DNA from: an uncultured SAR116 cluster alpha proteobacterium | GTDB taxonomy: Bacteria; Pseudomonadota; Alphaproteobacteria; Puniceispirillales; Puniceispirillaceae | Assembly: GCA_902573725.1 (NCBI GenBank) | Contig: CACGLE010000003.1 | Coordinates: 1-64,000 of the forward strand | Reading direction: 5' to 3' | Length of the DNA stretch: 64,000 bases | Part shown: one piece after another, positions 47,913 to 56,867 of the stretch | Layout of the letters: each line of letters begins with the position of its first letter | Numbering within the stretch: the stretch's first letter is position 1 | Notes under the pieces: generated by a model | What the model was told of the DNA's origin: nothing | The model's input: the letters and a program-made list of their open reading frames with translations, nothing else | Databases searched by the model: none | Translations under genes and position numbers: made by a program

Positions 47913-49172
47913 CTAATTATGGTTTGACATCTCAGAGATAAGTTCAAGAAGTTGTGTTAATGCTGTAGATAGAATTTTACCAGAAATATTGATAGGTGGA
48001 AGGACCATGACGCATTCTCCATTCATTCCTCCTCCATAAGTTAGTATTTTGGCTTTTTCCATTGTATCATTCTGTATCTGATTAGCTAAATCTGAGTTAT
48101 CAAATGTAATCGCGCATTGTGCTCCAACAAATCGTACATCTTTGACCGTTGTAATATTTCTTAAATCTTTTTTAAATTTCGAAAAACAGGGTTCTATTAT
48201 TTCATTTACGTGAGTGACTAAGTCTGTATCTTTAATCTCTTTGATGGTCGCACAGGCAGCGGCGCATGCAATTGGATTACCTTGAAACGTTGAAGTATGG
48301 GAACCAGCCCCCCATCTTTTAAGAAGGTCACCTTTTGCAATTACCGCAGAAAGCGGTAAAGAGGCTGATAGCCCTTTTCCTATCACAATAAGGTCAGGGG
48401 AAATATTCGAATATTGGTAAGAAAAATTCTTTCCAGAACGACCCATGCCTGACCAAATTTCATCAACTATTAATAGACTTTTATTTTTCTTAGCTATTTC
48501 TTCTAGGCCTTGAAGGAAGGCTGGGTAGGGACCCCAAACACCTGAAACTCCCTGAATGGGTTCTACTAAAATAGCTGCAATAGGCTGGTCGTGTTTAACG
48601 TAATGATTAAGTTGCCGCTCACATTTTTCAAGGCACATATCAACTTCGGTATTATCTCTGGGGTATTGGGAAAAACTAACAAAATCACCTATTTTCCCAA
48701 TAAAGGGCAGGCGTATTTTTTCAGAATGTGTAACACTTAGTGCTCCCAAGGTACGACCGTGGTATCCACCCTCAAAGGCTATAATACGCTCATTACCACT
48801 TAAAAAACGACTCAATTTTATAGCGGTTTCTATCGCTTCTGAACCAGAGTTCGCTAAATGTATTGAAATATCTTCTAAACCCAGAAAATGACTTAAAGAA
48901 GAATATAACTCACTTCGGAGGGGGGAGATCAAACGAGTTCCAGTATGAAAAATACCAGATTTCAAGGCCTCACTGATCGCAAATTTTTGAGAAGGATGAT
49001 TGTGACCCAAATTAGTGGTAGCTGAACCACAAACAAGATCCAGATATTTTTGATTGTCCTCTGTAAACAACCAAGGTCCTTCCCCTCTAACGAAAATTGG
49101 GGGTGTATCCGACAATCTAAAAGTATTAACCGCTGTGCTTTCAAATTTCTTTGTTAAGTATAGCTCTTTCAT
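47913..49172 (-). CDS. Class III aminotransferase
   Basis: 419 residues of the 4-aminobutyrate/diaminobutyrate aminotransferase type. Motifs: NSGSEAIETAIK, FEGGYHGRTLGALSV, VDEIWSGMGRSG and PLP lysine in IGKGLSASLPLS. It transfers the amino group of an omega-amino acid or diamine to a keto acid. It starts 4 bases after the PotA-like ATPase stop, so the two are co-transcribed. The sequence is clearly paralogous to the C-terminal domain of the fusion at 43438 (shared PPIF, GIFH, SGSEA, GGYHGRTLGAL, STFQ-NP and C-terminal GEC..PP motifs). Confidence 0.92.
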   Translation of the reverse strand: MKELYLTKKFESTAVNTFRLSDTPPIFVRGEGPWLFTEDNQKYLDLVCGSATTNLGHNHPSQKFAISEALKSGIFHTGTRLISPLRSELYSSLSHFLGLEDISIHLANSGSEAIETAIKLSRFLSGNERIIAFEGGYHGRTLGALSVTHSEKIRLPFIGKIGDFVSFSQYPRDNTEVDMCLEKCERQLNHYVKHDQPIAAILVEPIQGVSGVWGPYPAFLQGLEEIAKKNKSLLIVDEIWSGMGRSGKNFSYQYSNISPDLIVIGKGLSASLPLSAVIAKGDLLKRWGAGSHTSTFQGNPIACAAACATIKEIKDTDLVTHVNEIIEPCFSKFKKDLRNITTVKDVRFVGAQCAITFDNSDLANQIQNDTMEKAKILTYGGGMNGECVMVLPPINISGKILSTALTQLLELISEMSNHN

Positions 49173-49176
49173 TGTT

Positions 49177-50229
49177 TTAGTTGGTTATTGAATGTAAATT
49201 AGATTGTAATAGTTTGATTTGAACATTTCCATTTATACTAGGAAGTTTTTGCTTTCGTGGAACGTTTAAATCAATGACTAATTTATTTTCAAACTCTACG
49301 GTTACCTGGTTACTGGCTCCCTTAGTTAGTATATCAAGGACGCGTCCATTCAAATAGTTTTTGGTTTTCTTATTGTCATTTGAAATTTCTAAGAATTCAG
49401 GCCGAATAACTGCATAATCTTCGTTTAATTTCTCAGCTATATTCGTTTTGCATTGCACATTAGTATCGACTAGGAAAGCTTTTGTTTTGTCTTTGGCGTC
49501 ACGTTTTAACGGCCATAAAGCACAGTTCCCGAAGAAATTTGCTACAAATTCTGAAGCAGGTTTGTCATAAAGCTCATTTGGGGTCCCAATTTGTTCTATT
49601 TGGCCGTCCTTCAAAATGGCAATTCTATCGCTTAATGCCATTGCCTCTTCTTGGTCATGTGTAACACATACAAATGTTGTCCCAACTTGCTTGTGAATTC
49701 TTCTTAGCTCCTCGCGAAGTCTAATACGAAGATTGGCATCCAACGCACTTAGCGGTTCATCAAGTAAAAGTATTTTTGGGTTCGTAATAAGAGCTCTTGC
49801 TAATGCAACTCTTTGCCTTTGACCACCGGAAAGTTCAGATGGAAATCTATTTTGCACTGAAGAGAGTTGCATCGTCTCTAACCAATCAATTGCTTGTTTG
49901 TCTCGTTCAGCTTTTTTAATACCCCGCATGCGAAGACCATACGATACGTTGTCGCATATGCTCATGTGCGGAAACAGCGCGTAATCTTGAAACATTATAG
50001 AAATGTCTCGCTTAGTAGGATTTAAACGGGTAATCTCATCATCTTCTAGAAAAACATGACCACTAGTTACGTTCTCTAACCCCGCAATTATTCTCAAGAT
50101 TGTTGTTTTACCGCAACCAGAGGGGCCTAATAAAGTTAAGAACTCACCAGTTTTAATTTCGATAGATACGTCATCTACCGCTATTGTTTTACCAAATTTT
50201 TTTGTAATATTCTTTAACTTCATAGACAT
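49177..50229 (-). CDS. ABC transporter ATP-binding protein, PotA type
   Basis: 350 residues. Walker A GPSGCGKTTILRIIAGLEN, signature LSGGQRQRVALARAL, Walker B ILLLDEPLSALD and H-loop FVCVTHDQEEAM are all present. A C-terminal TOBE-like domain (about 280-350) follows, as in spermidine/putrescine and ferric-type importers. It is the likely ATPase for the PotB/PotC/PotD-like genes at 53807-58010, from which it is separated by other genes and the GntR regulator. An ATG two codons downstream is an alternative start. Confidence 0.94.
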   Translation of the reverse strand: MSMKLKNITKKFGKTIAVDDVSIEIKTGEFLTLLGPSGCGKTTILRIIAGLENVTSGHVFLEDDEITRLNPTKRDISIMFQDYALFPHMSICDNVSYGLRMRGIKKAERDKQAIDWLETMQLSSVQNRFPSELSGGQRQRVALARALITNPKILLLDEPLSALDANLRIRLREELRRIHKQVGTTFVCVTHDQEEAMALSDRIAILKDGQIEQIGTPNELYDKPASEFVANFFGNCALWPLKRDAKDKTKAFLVDTNVQCKTNIAEKLNEDYAVIRPEFLEISNDNKKTKNYLNGRVLDILTKGASNQVTVEFENKLVIDLNVPRKQKLPSINGNVQIKLLQSNLHSITN

Positions 50230-50283
50230 CTTTGACTTACCGTAAATTTTGAATTAAATTTTTTTTAGTTTTAATTATAATTT

Positions 50284-50940
50284 ATGAACATGCTGTTACC
50301 CAAACTTCCAACGACGATTTCCGATTATATATTCACTGACCTTCGTGAAGGAATTATAAATGGAACTCTCAAACCAAACCAAACTCTTAGAGAGGAGGAA
50401 ATCAGTCTTCGCTTTGGTTCCTCTAGGGGGCCGATAAGAGAGTCTTTGCGCCTTTTGTTGCAGACAGGGTTGGTCGTTCACCAACCACGCAAGGGCTTTA
50501 AAGTTCGTGATTATACTCCAATGCAGATTAGACAAATATACACCCTTAGGGCCAACCTTGAGGGGCTTGTTATTATGGAACTTGAAAATAAAGAGCTTGG
50601 TAGTTTGATAAAAACGCTCAAAGAATCTAACGAAAGAATGGAAACTTCCTTTAAAAAAAATAACATCGTTGATTATTTCCAGGAAAATATTTTTTTTCAT
50701 CAACAAATAATTGATTTCGCTAATAATGATATACTCAAGAAAACAATCGCACTTGTAAACGAAGTCTCTCTTCCAGTTAGATATCAACTTATGCATCATT
50801 CTCTTCCTTCTAGAAGGTCTCTTACTTATCATGAACAAATAGTAAATTTTATTGAGCAGAATAATTTATTAGATGCTCGAATATTTACAGAAAAACATGT
50901 TCTAGAAAACATTGAAAAAGCATCCCTTGTTTATTCATAA
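50284..50940 (+). CDS. GntR family regulator (FadR/FCD subfamily)
   Basis: 218 residues. The N-terminal winged helix has ISDYIFTDLREGIINGTLKP and RGPIRESLRLLLQTGLV. The C-terminal FCD helical domain has metal-ligand positions in ENIFFHQQIIDFANND, TYHEQIVNF and EKHVLENI. Such regulators sense a carboxylate or amino-acid-like effector and control adjacent catabolic genes. It stands alone on the plus strand, divergent from the ATPase and convergent with ridA, in the middle of the catabolic cluster, which it probably regulates. Confidence 0.93.
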   Translation: MNMLLPKLPTTISDYIFTDLREGIINGTLKPNQTLREEEISLRFGSSRGPIRESLRLLLQTGLVVHQPRKGFKVRDYTPMQIRQIYTLRANLEGLVIMELENKELGSLIKTLKESNERMETSFKKNNIVDYFQENIFFHQQIIDFANNDILKKTIALVNEVSLPVRYQLMHHSLPSRRSLTYHEQIVNFIEQNNLLDARIFTEKHVLENIEKASLVYS

Positions 50941-50950
50941 TAAAACCCTC

Positions 50951-51328
50951 TTAATGTGCTATTGCCGTTAATGCTATTTCAACAATAGTACCTTCTCCGA
51001 TATCTGATACTTCGACAAGGTTTCTCGTTGGGGGTCTGTTTCCAAAAACTTCTGAAAATACCAAATTGACCGCATCCTTTTCAGATAGGTCTGTCATATA
51101 AACAACAGCAAGTAAAACATCTTCGACGTCAGACCCAGCTTCACGAAGTATAGTAATACAATGTTCAAGAGAAAGACGAGCTTGGTTGACTGCACCTTCA
51201 ACTATTTTGCCAGTCGACATATCTCTAGGCATTTGGCCGCCAATAAATACCATCCCCGCTCCTTTTGTTCCCTGTGATACAGGAGAAGTGGAAGCAGGTG
51301 CTTTATCTGTTTTAATTATTTCTATCAT
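50951..51328 (-). CDS. RidA family protein
   Basis: 125 residues with the YjgF/RidA fold: INTDKAPASTSPVSQG-like start (IKTDKAPASTSPVSQGTK), VFIGGQMPRD and the C-terminal VEVSDIGEGTIVEIALTAIA. True RidA deaminases carry an arginine in a conserved R-x-x-V-E segment; here RNLVEVSDIG preserves it. It hydrolyses reactive enamine/imine products of PLP enzymes. It follows the aldehyde dehydrogenase by 15 bases, so it fits as a clean-up enzyme for the nearby aminotransferases. Confidence 0.92.
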   Translation of the reverse strand: MIEIIKTDKAPASTSPVSQGTKGAGMVFIGGQMPRDMSTGKIVEGAVNQARLSLEHCITILREAGSDVEDVLLAVVYMTDLSEKDAVNLVFSEVFGNRPPTRNLVEVSDIGEGTIVEIALTAIAH

Positions 51329-51343
51329 TCAGCTCTCCAAAAT

Positions 51344-52717
51344 TTATGAAAAAACTTCTTTAACGTTAATTGTTGTTGTAAATTCACTTAAACCCCAAGC
51401 TCCTCCTTCTCTACCTAACCCTGCTTCCTTAAAACCACCGGTCGGTGCTTGGGCCCCTTGAATACCAGTATTATTCAATCCAATTGAACCATAATTCAAT
51501 GAGGTAATAAATTGATTTAAAAAGGTATGATCTTGTGAGTATGCATACAGCACAAGAGGTTGTTGATTATTATGTAGTAGCTTTTTTAAACTTTTTCTAT
51601 CATCAAAAACACAGATCCCCAGCAAAGGTGCAAAAATTTCATGCTCCATAAAAAGATCAGGTTCTTCACATAAATAAGCTGCTGGATTATAAAAGAAGCC
51701 ATCGCCAACATGTTTTTGATTTTTGTTTATAATGCATCTAGCTCCAGACTGGTTCAATCTTTCTTCAAATGAATAGAGATCTTCTAGTGCTTTTTTTGTA
51801 CGAATAGGGCCCATTAGTGCACTTGCATATTTATCCGTAGGCAATGACTCTATTTCGAAAAATTTGCTTTCAATTTTTTCAATAACATCATTTGCGATAT
51901 CTTTTTCTAAAAAAAGAATGTTTTGAGCAGAGCAGGCTTGACCTGCGGCTTTTGTTTTTCTGATAACGAGATCTGTTACAGCTTTTTCAATATCTGCATC
52001 TGAAAATATAATGAATGGATTTATTCCACCAAGTTCACCAACAAATCTTTTAAGTCCACTACCAGCATTTATAGAGAGAATTTTGCCCACTTCAGTCGAA
52101 CCGGTAAAGCTTATTACTCCAATCTCTCTAGAATGCATAAGTTGTTTAATGATTTCTCTATCTTTGGTTTTTAAAAAACACATTAGGTGGTCTAGTTTTT
52201 CCAAACCAATCACTTCTTCCAATTTCGATGCCGTTTTAATTCCTAATTCGGGAGGTTTAATAATTGCACCCGCACCAGAGCCAATACAATTTGCAATTTT
52301 GCGCGTAATCCCAGCCAGAGGGTCGTTGTAAGGTGTAATTAATAGACCAAGACCCAAGGGAACTGTATTTATCCAACGACCATCTTCTATCTCTTCTTTG
52401 AAATTAGCAGAGGAAAGTAAATCAGACATATAGATTAGAAAAGATTTAGCGTAATCAATTTCCGCTTTTGCCTCTGATTGCGTCTTTCCAACTTCTGCTA
52501 CAATTAACCCCTCAAATTCTTCGCGTGCTTTTTCAATAGCATTTGACAATAAGATTAATGCGCTGGCCCTATTTGAGGCCTCGGATAATTCTTTGAACGA
52601 TTTATCATTTAATCTTTCTAAAGCACTACTAAATTCAGAAACTGAAGTTTGTGTCCACGTGTCAAAAGCTTCGCCCGTGTTAGGAGATATGCATTTAAAT
52701 TGCTCTTTATTTTCCAT
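51344..52717 (-). CDS. NAD(P)-dependent aldehyde dehydrogenase
   Basis: 457 residues, slightly short for the family. The NAD-binding loop is SFTGSTEVGKILSINAG, the general base Glu is in RFVGELGGINPF and the catalytic Cys in KAAGQACSAQN. Overall it resembles succinate-semialdehyde dehydrogenases. It oxidises an aldehyde, probably one produced by the neighbouring aminotransferases. Its start overlaps the end of the upstream aminotransferase gene by 11 bases. Confidence 0.92.
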   Translation of the reverse strand: MENKEQFKCISPNTGEAFDTWTQTSVSEFSSALERLNDKSFKELSEASNRASALILLSNAIEKAREEFEGLIVAEVGKTQSEAKAEIDYAKSFLIYMSDLLSSANFKEEIEDGRWINTVPLGLGLLITPYNDPLAGITRKIANCIGSGAGAIIKPPELGIKTASKLEEVIGLEKLDHLMCFLKTKDREIIKQLMHSREIGVISFTGSTEVGKILSINAGSGLKRFVGELGGINPFIIFSDADIEKAVTDLVIRKTKAAGQACSAQNILFLEKDIANDVIEKIESKFFEIESLPTDKYASALMGPIRTKKALEDLYSFEERLNQSGARCIINKNQKHVGDGFFYNPAAYLCEEPDLFMEHEIFAPLLGICVFDDRKSLKKLLHNNQQPLVLYAYSQDHTFLNQFITSLNYGSIGLNNTGIQGAQAPTGGFKEAGLGREGGAWGLSEFTTTINVKEVFS

Positions 52718-53789
52718 TTAAAACATTATCCAATTGGTTAAATATAATTTTTAATTCAGACAATGGGCGGGCAAAACACAAACGGAAGTGGTCTTTATAA
52801 TCCTTTCCAAAGACATCACCCTTTAAAAGGAGCACCCCTATTTTTAATGCCTTGCTTTCCAACTCAGAGTAATTTTTTACTTTCGGAAAGTAATAAAATG
52901 AGCCAACTTGGGTAATAAAATCCCAATTTTGCGATTCCATGAACTTTTTTGTCTCTTTACGCTGTTCTATCAGAGATGGCATCTTTAAATTATTTTTTAC
53001 TGCATTCAATGCCATAATTTGAGCGGGCGCAGGGGCTGAGCTTAGAATTGTTTGATGAATATTTGTAAAATTTTCGGCTAATTTTTTTGGAACTAATGTT
53101 GCAGAGACCCTGGCACCTTGAAGAAGAAAATTTTTTGAAAACGAGTCAACAATAAATAATTTATCTGAAATCTCACAGGTTGCTTCGGACCACTTTTGTT
53201 CATCAAAAATAATTTTTGAGAAGCTTTGATCAATGACTATATAAAAGCCATATTTCTTTGAAAGTTGAACTAAACCTGAGAGTAAATGGCTGTCATAGAT
53301 TATACCTGCAGGATTGTTAGGGTTGCTGAATATAATAACTTTAAATTTATTTACCTTAAAACATTGCTCTATTTCGGTAAGATCTAAATTAAACCCGTTT
53401 GAAAAGTGAGTAGGCATTTCGATTGCCTGGCAGTCTGCAACTTTACAAATGTCAAAGTAACTTGGCCACGTAGGAGAGGGTATTAGAACGCGATCTTGAG
53501 AATTAGTTATAGTTTTAAGAATTGCAAATAAAGCAGATTTTGCTCCAGCTGAAATAATGACTTCATGTTCGTTATGATCCCAATTGTTAAAAAGGGTTGA
53601 TTTCGTGTGCTCGATTAATTCAGGCATGCCAGCAGGGTGGGTCAGTTTCCCCCAAGATGGATCAGTAGAAAGTGTATCATTATAACTAGGAAGATTAGGA
53701 GTCGATAAAGACCATAACTTTTTGTTATCAAGGCTTGCAGCTTTGATTTTTTCTCCAATTTCTAATGTGGGTGATCTTCTTAATTTCAT
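52707..53789 (-). CDS. Class I/II PLP-dependent aminotransferase
   Basis: 360 residues with the aspartate-aminotransferase fold. PLP-contact residues: NPNNPAG (Asn), Asp in IVIDQSFSKI (in place of the usual Y-D-E), the PLP lysine in VDSFSKNFLLQGAR and the substrate arginine in FRLCFARPL. The nearest types are the histidinol-phosphate/aspartate groups, but the substrate cannot be inferred. It sits between the PotC-like permease (17 bases) and the aldehyde dehydrogenase (overlap), inside one operon. Confidence 0.9.
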   Translation of the reverse strand: MKLRRSPTLEIGEKIKAASLDNKKLWSLSTPNLPSYNDTLSTDPSWGKLTHPAGMPELIEHTKSTLFNNWDHNEHEVIISAGAKSALFAILKTITNSQDRVLIPSPTWPSYFDICKVADCQAIEMPTHFSNGFNLDLTEIEQCFKVNKFKVIIFSNPNNPAGIIYDSHLLSGLVQLSKKYGFYIVIDQSFSKIIFDEQKWSEATCEISDKLFIVDSFSKNFLLQGARVSATLVPKKLAENFTNIHQTILSSAPAPAQIMALNAVKNNLKMPSLIEQRKETKKFMESQNWDFITQVGSFYYFPKVKNYSELESKALKIGVLLLKGDVFGKDYKDHFRLCFARPLSELKIIFNQLDNVLNGK

Positions 53790-53806
53790 TTAACTCATAT
53801 CTTTCA

Positions 53807-54622
53807 TTAGGCCTTATTTTTGTCTAAATCTGTTTGCTTAAATAATAAAATAAACTGTGCTATTAGACCTAAGGTTAGCGAGAAAATAAAAACAGCTGTG
53901 CCAACAGCATTTATTTTTGGCTCAAAGCCGGTTACCAATGAGGTCCAAATTCTTATGGGTAAAGTGACCTCGAAGTTAGTTAAAAAATATGCAATAACGA
54001 ATTCATCAAATGAAAAAGTAAATGTAAGTAATAATGTTGCAAATATTGAGGGCGCGCAAATAGGAGCAAGAATTAAAATTATCGATTTAATCCGTGTGGA
54101 ACCTAAGGAAATCGCAGCTTCTTCCATTGACTTAGGAATTTTATCAATGCGATTTTTTAAATTAATAACTGCTAGGGGTAATACATATAAAGTTTGCCCA
54201 AGTAAAACTAACCAAAGAGCTGGCTCAATCCCAATGGATACAATTTGAAGACGCATTCCAATACCAATTAGAATCATTGGTATAACAAGCGGGCATACAA
54301 CAATGCCAAATAAAAGAGCGTGTGCTGGTACTTTTGCTTTGCTGAATGCATAAGCAGCTAAAAAACCTAAAATGGTGGCAAAAATACTCGCAAGCGATGC
54401 CATCATTAGGCTCGTAAAAAAGCTATTAATAAAGCTATTATCGGCTATGAGGCTTACATACCATTCGAAAGTTGGTTCTCTAAATGGAAGCGTTTGATAT
54501 TTCCCGCTATTAAAAGAAAAAACTACCATAACTAAAATTGGCAAATATATAACTATCAATGACAAACAGAAAAATGCCGTGAGGATTAATAGCATAAATT
54601 TATTGACTATTAGTCCGTTCAT
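53807..54622 (-). CDS. ABC transporter permease, PotC type
   Basis: 271 residues from the ATG at 54622, which overlaps the upstream permease stop (ATGA), so I prefer it to a longer reading from 54676. Six hydrophobic segments are visible. The EAA loop is MEEAAISLGSTRIKSIILIL, and FTFSFDEFVIAYFLT is typical of PotC. It forms the channel with PotB for uptake of a polyamine-like or other small compound. Confidence 0.93.
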   Translation of the reverse strand: MNGLIVNKFMLLILTAFFCLSLIVIYLPILVMVVFSFNSGKYQTLPFREPTFEWYVSLIADNSFINSFFTSLMMASLASIFATILGFLAAYAFSKAKVPAHALLFGIVVCPLVIPMILIGIGMRLQIVSIGIEPALWLVLLGQTLYVLPLAVINLKNRIDKIPKSMEEAAISLGSTRIKSIILILAPICAPSIFATLLLTFTFSFDEFVIAYFLTNFEVTLPIRIWTSLVTGFEPKINAVGTAVFIFSLTLGLIAQFILLFKQTDLDKNKA

Positions 54623-55464
54623 ACACTCAACCTTTTTCTTCTTAGCATTCCATAAATTATAAGAGGTAATCCGCACATGATGACTGTCATTGCAAGGATA
54701 ATGGCTATAGTTGCAGCCTGAGATAGGTCATAGGTGCCTTTCAGAATAGATAACATGATCTGCGCTAATACCGGTTTTAAACCTCCGCCTAAAAGTGTAG
54801 GCACTGCATAATCGCCGACACATACGATGAAAGATAAAAAGATGCCGGCTATCCACCCTGGTAGGCCAAGTGGAAATATAATATCTTTAAAAATGTTAAA
54901 AGGCTTAGCCCCTAAATTCGAAGCTGCCTCAATTAGCTTTGTATCGATTGATACTAGTGCGCCGTAAAGGGTAAAAGTTGTAAGCATTGAACAAAATAAT
55001 GCCAATCCGAATATTGACGCGTTCATTGTATATAGAATACCCAGAGTAACTGACATTCCCGTTATTAGTTCAATAAACCAAGCAATTACGCCATTATCAG
55101 ATAGAACAAGTTGCCAAGAGAATGCCCTAATTGTAAAGCTAGTCCAAAATGGAGCTAGAATAGCTAAAAGAAATAAGGGGCGCCATTTCTTATTAACACA
55201 AAATACAATGAAATATGCTAGTGGCCAGGCTACTAAACTACCCATTATCGTTGCAGATATGGCTAAGGTAATGCTTCGATATAACGCTTGAGTAAGATGA
55301 GGTGTTGAAAAGAAGAGTTTAAAATTATCAAGTCCAAATCCATTTTCAGTGGTAAGACTTAAAATCACCATGTTAACTGTGGGAATTAAAAAAAACAATA
55401 TACACAACAACAAGGCAGGTAATAAAAAAGGCCATGGATTTATTGTGTTAGATGAACCCCCCAT
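54619..55464 (-). CDS. ABC transporter permease, PotB type
   Basis: 281 residues with six hydrophobic segments. RAFSWQLVLSDNGVI (conserved in PotB) and the EAA loop LIEAASNLGAKPFNIFKDII are present, followed by FIVCVGDYAVPTLLGGG. It lies 4 bases after the cyclase gene and overlaps the second permease by four bases. Confidence 0.93.
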   Translation of the reverse strand: MGGSSNTINPWPFLLPALLLCILFFLIPTVNMVILSLTTENGFGLDNFKLFFSTPHLTQALYRSITLAISATIMGSLVAWPLAYFIVFCVNKKWRPLFLLAILAPFWTSFTIRAFSWQLVLSDNGVIAWFIELITGMSVTLGILYTMNASIFGLALFCSMLTTFTLYGALVSIDTKLIEAASNLGAKPFNIFKDIIFPLGLPGWIAGIFLSFIVCVGDYAVPTLLGGGLKPVLAQIMLSILKGTYDLSQAATIAIILAMTVIMCGLPLIIYGMLRRKRLSV

Positions 55465-55468
55465 TTTT

Positions 55469-56815
55469 TTACCAGTTTATAATTATTGCTCTCATTGGAG
55501 CGCCGTCGATACAGGTCATTTTTAGTGGCACCGCTGCCAAAAAGATATTATTATTTTCTACTTCTCCGAGGTCTTTCAAATCTTCAATAAAGGGAATGCC
55601 TGCCTGGAATATTTTATGATGTATTTCAAACTCATGGTTATATACATGCCTGCCAGGCATTTCTCGAGCAATAAAGTCTTGGGGAAAATCTAAACATATT
55701 GCCGCAGGTTGCTTTTCTATAAGCCAATCTGCAGCTGAGGGTTCTATATTTGGGGCGTGAGTGTGCCAGCGTGTGGACTTGTAGCCGAGGCGGTTTGTTA
55801 AATCACTCCTAAGAATGATTCGTTTGTTTTTTCCTATATTTCCACCTGACCGTTGTTCAAGTAACTCTGCGGTTACAGGGGAAGGCAACTTAATATCCGA
55901 CATATCTATAATAGAAGCATCACCTAAAAAAAGATCCAAACCCATATTAGGAAGTTCCTGAATAGTTGGTCCCGTTTGCTCCATATGTCTTGGGGCATCA
56001 CAATGAGTAAATGCATGTCCAGATTGAATATACTGTGTTTGATCTAAATAACCACTTTCATAATTACCTTTTTCACGCCATATTTCCATTCTCCAACGCC
56101 AATGGTTCAACAATGGTGTTGAGACATCATTTATTGAAGGATTGTCAGAAGGCCATGATGTTAAAGCCACAGGTCTTGTTGGTGAAGTAGTCATGCCCTC
56201 ACCTTTTATGGGGAGTGCTAGGAGAAATACCTTGGACTTAATTTGCTCGAGATTGCAAAGATTTTCGGTTACTACCAACCCAGCTTGATGCGCTCTATCC
56301 CTAAATTCACTGTTAGGGTTGAATATACCATTTGTAAAATCTTCTCTCTTACTATTAAAACTATCACAAGAAAAATCAACGCATATGTTTCTTACCCCTC
56401 TCTCAGCGGCGATTTCAGCTATCGCAGGCGCAAGCTTCGGGGTTTGTGTAAAATATTCACGTCGTCGAATTGGTATACTACTAGCATGACCTGTTTTAAT
56501 GATGATTAGTTTTGATAGTGGGCCAAGTCCAATTTTATTTGTGAAATCACCAGCAGCAATAAAACCGCTTTTTGCATTTTCAGATAAGTCAATTACTTCA
56601 GCCACACCCGCAAAATCGTTAATTTCTAAATCGTCTAATGTTGGTTTATTAGGAAAGTGCCACCCTGGAGCACTAGCATAAGTAAATCCCTTACCAGCCC
56701 AACGAAGACCAAATTCTTGGAATTCATCACCATCTTGATAAGATTGTGAAACAAGAGGGAAGGAGTCCCAAAACCAATGAGGTTCAATGGTCTGGGAAAG
56801 ACTAATATAATTCAT
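55469..56815 (-). CDS. Tandem cyclase/formamidase-like protein (two cyclase domains)
   Basis: 448 residues, about twice the single-domain length of this family (kynurenine formamidase and isatin hydrolase types). The C-terminal domain keeps the metal motif as H267-A-F-T-H271-C-D273-A-P-R-H277. The N-terminal domain has GFTYASAPGWHFPN at the equivalent place and so seems to lack the ligands. The active domain probably hydrolyses an amide or lactam bond. It lies between the PotD-like and PotB-like transporter genes, so the imported compound is its likely substrate. Confidence 0.85.
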   Translation of the reverse strand: MNYISLSQTIEPHWFWDSFPLVSQSYQDGDEFQEFGLRWAGKGFTYASAPGWHFPNKPTLDDLEINDFAGVAEVIDLSENAKSGFIAAGDFTNKIGLGPLSKLIIIKTGHASSIPIRRREYFTQTPKLAPAIAEIAAERGVRNICVDFSCDSFNSKREDFTNGIFNPNSEFRDRAHQAGLVVTENLCNLEQIKSKVFLLALPIKGEGMTTSPTRPVALTSWPSDNPSINDVSTPLLNHWRWRMEIWREKGNYESGYLDQTQYIQSGHAFTHCDAPRHMEQTGPTIQELPNMGLDLFLGDASIIDMSDIKLPSPVTAELLEQRSGGNIGKNKRIILRSDLTNRLGYKSTRWHTHAPNIEPSAADWLIEKQPAAICLDFPQDFIAREMPGRHVYNHEFEIHHKIFQAGIPFIEDLKDLGEVENNNIFLAAVPLKMTCIDGAPMRAIIINW

Positions 56816-56829
56816 TTTTTACCTTTAAG

Positions 56830-56858
56830 ATTGATGGCTGCAATTTGCAGCCATCAAT
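56830..56858 (-). promoter_or_regulatory. 13-bp intercistronic hairpin after the PotD-like gene
   Basis: ATTGATGGCTGCA and TGCAGCCATCAAT form a perfect 13-bp stem with a 3-base loop in the 52-base gap between the binding-protein stop and the cyclase start. No T run follows on the minus strand (CTTAAAGG), so it looks like an mRNA-stabilising or partial processing element, not a full terminator. Confidence 0.75.
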
Positions 56859-56867
56859 AAACTAGAT

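Noticed and set aside
50296-50838. 180-residue open frame antisense to the GntR regulator
   Set aside because: The plus-strand GntR protein has both expected domains; the antisense frame shows no protein-like motifs.
32275-53789. Ectoine degradation cluster (TRAP transporter, M24 peptidase, class III aminotransferase, aldehyde dehydrogenase)
   Set aside because: The M24 protein does not look like ectoine hydrolase, no DoeB-type deacetylase is present, and the genes lie in different transcription units.
53820-54248. 142-residue plus-strand frame antisense to the PotC-like permease
   Set aside because: The permease is unambiguous on the other strand, and the frame has no start signal or domain.
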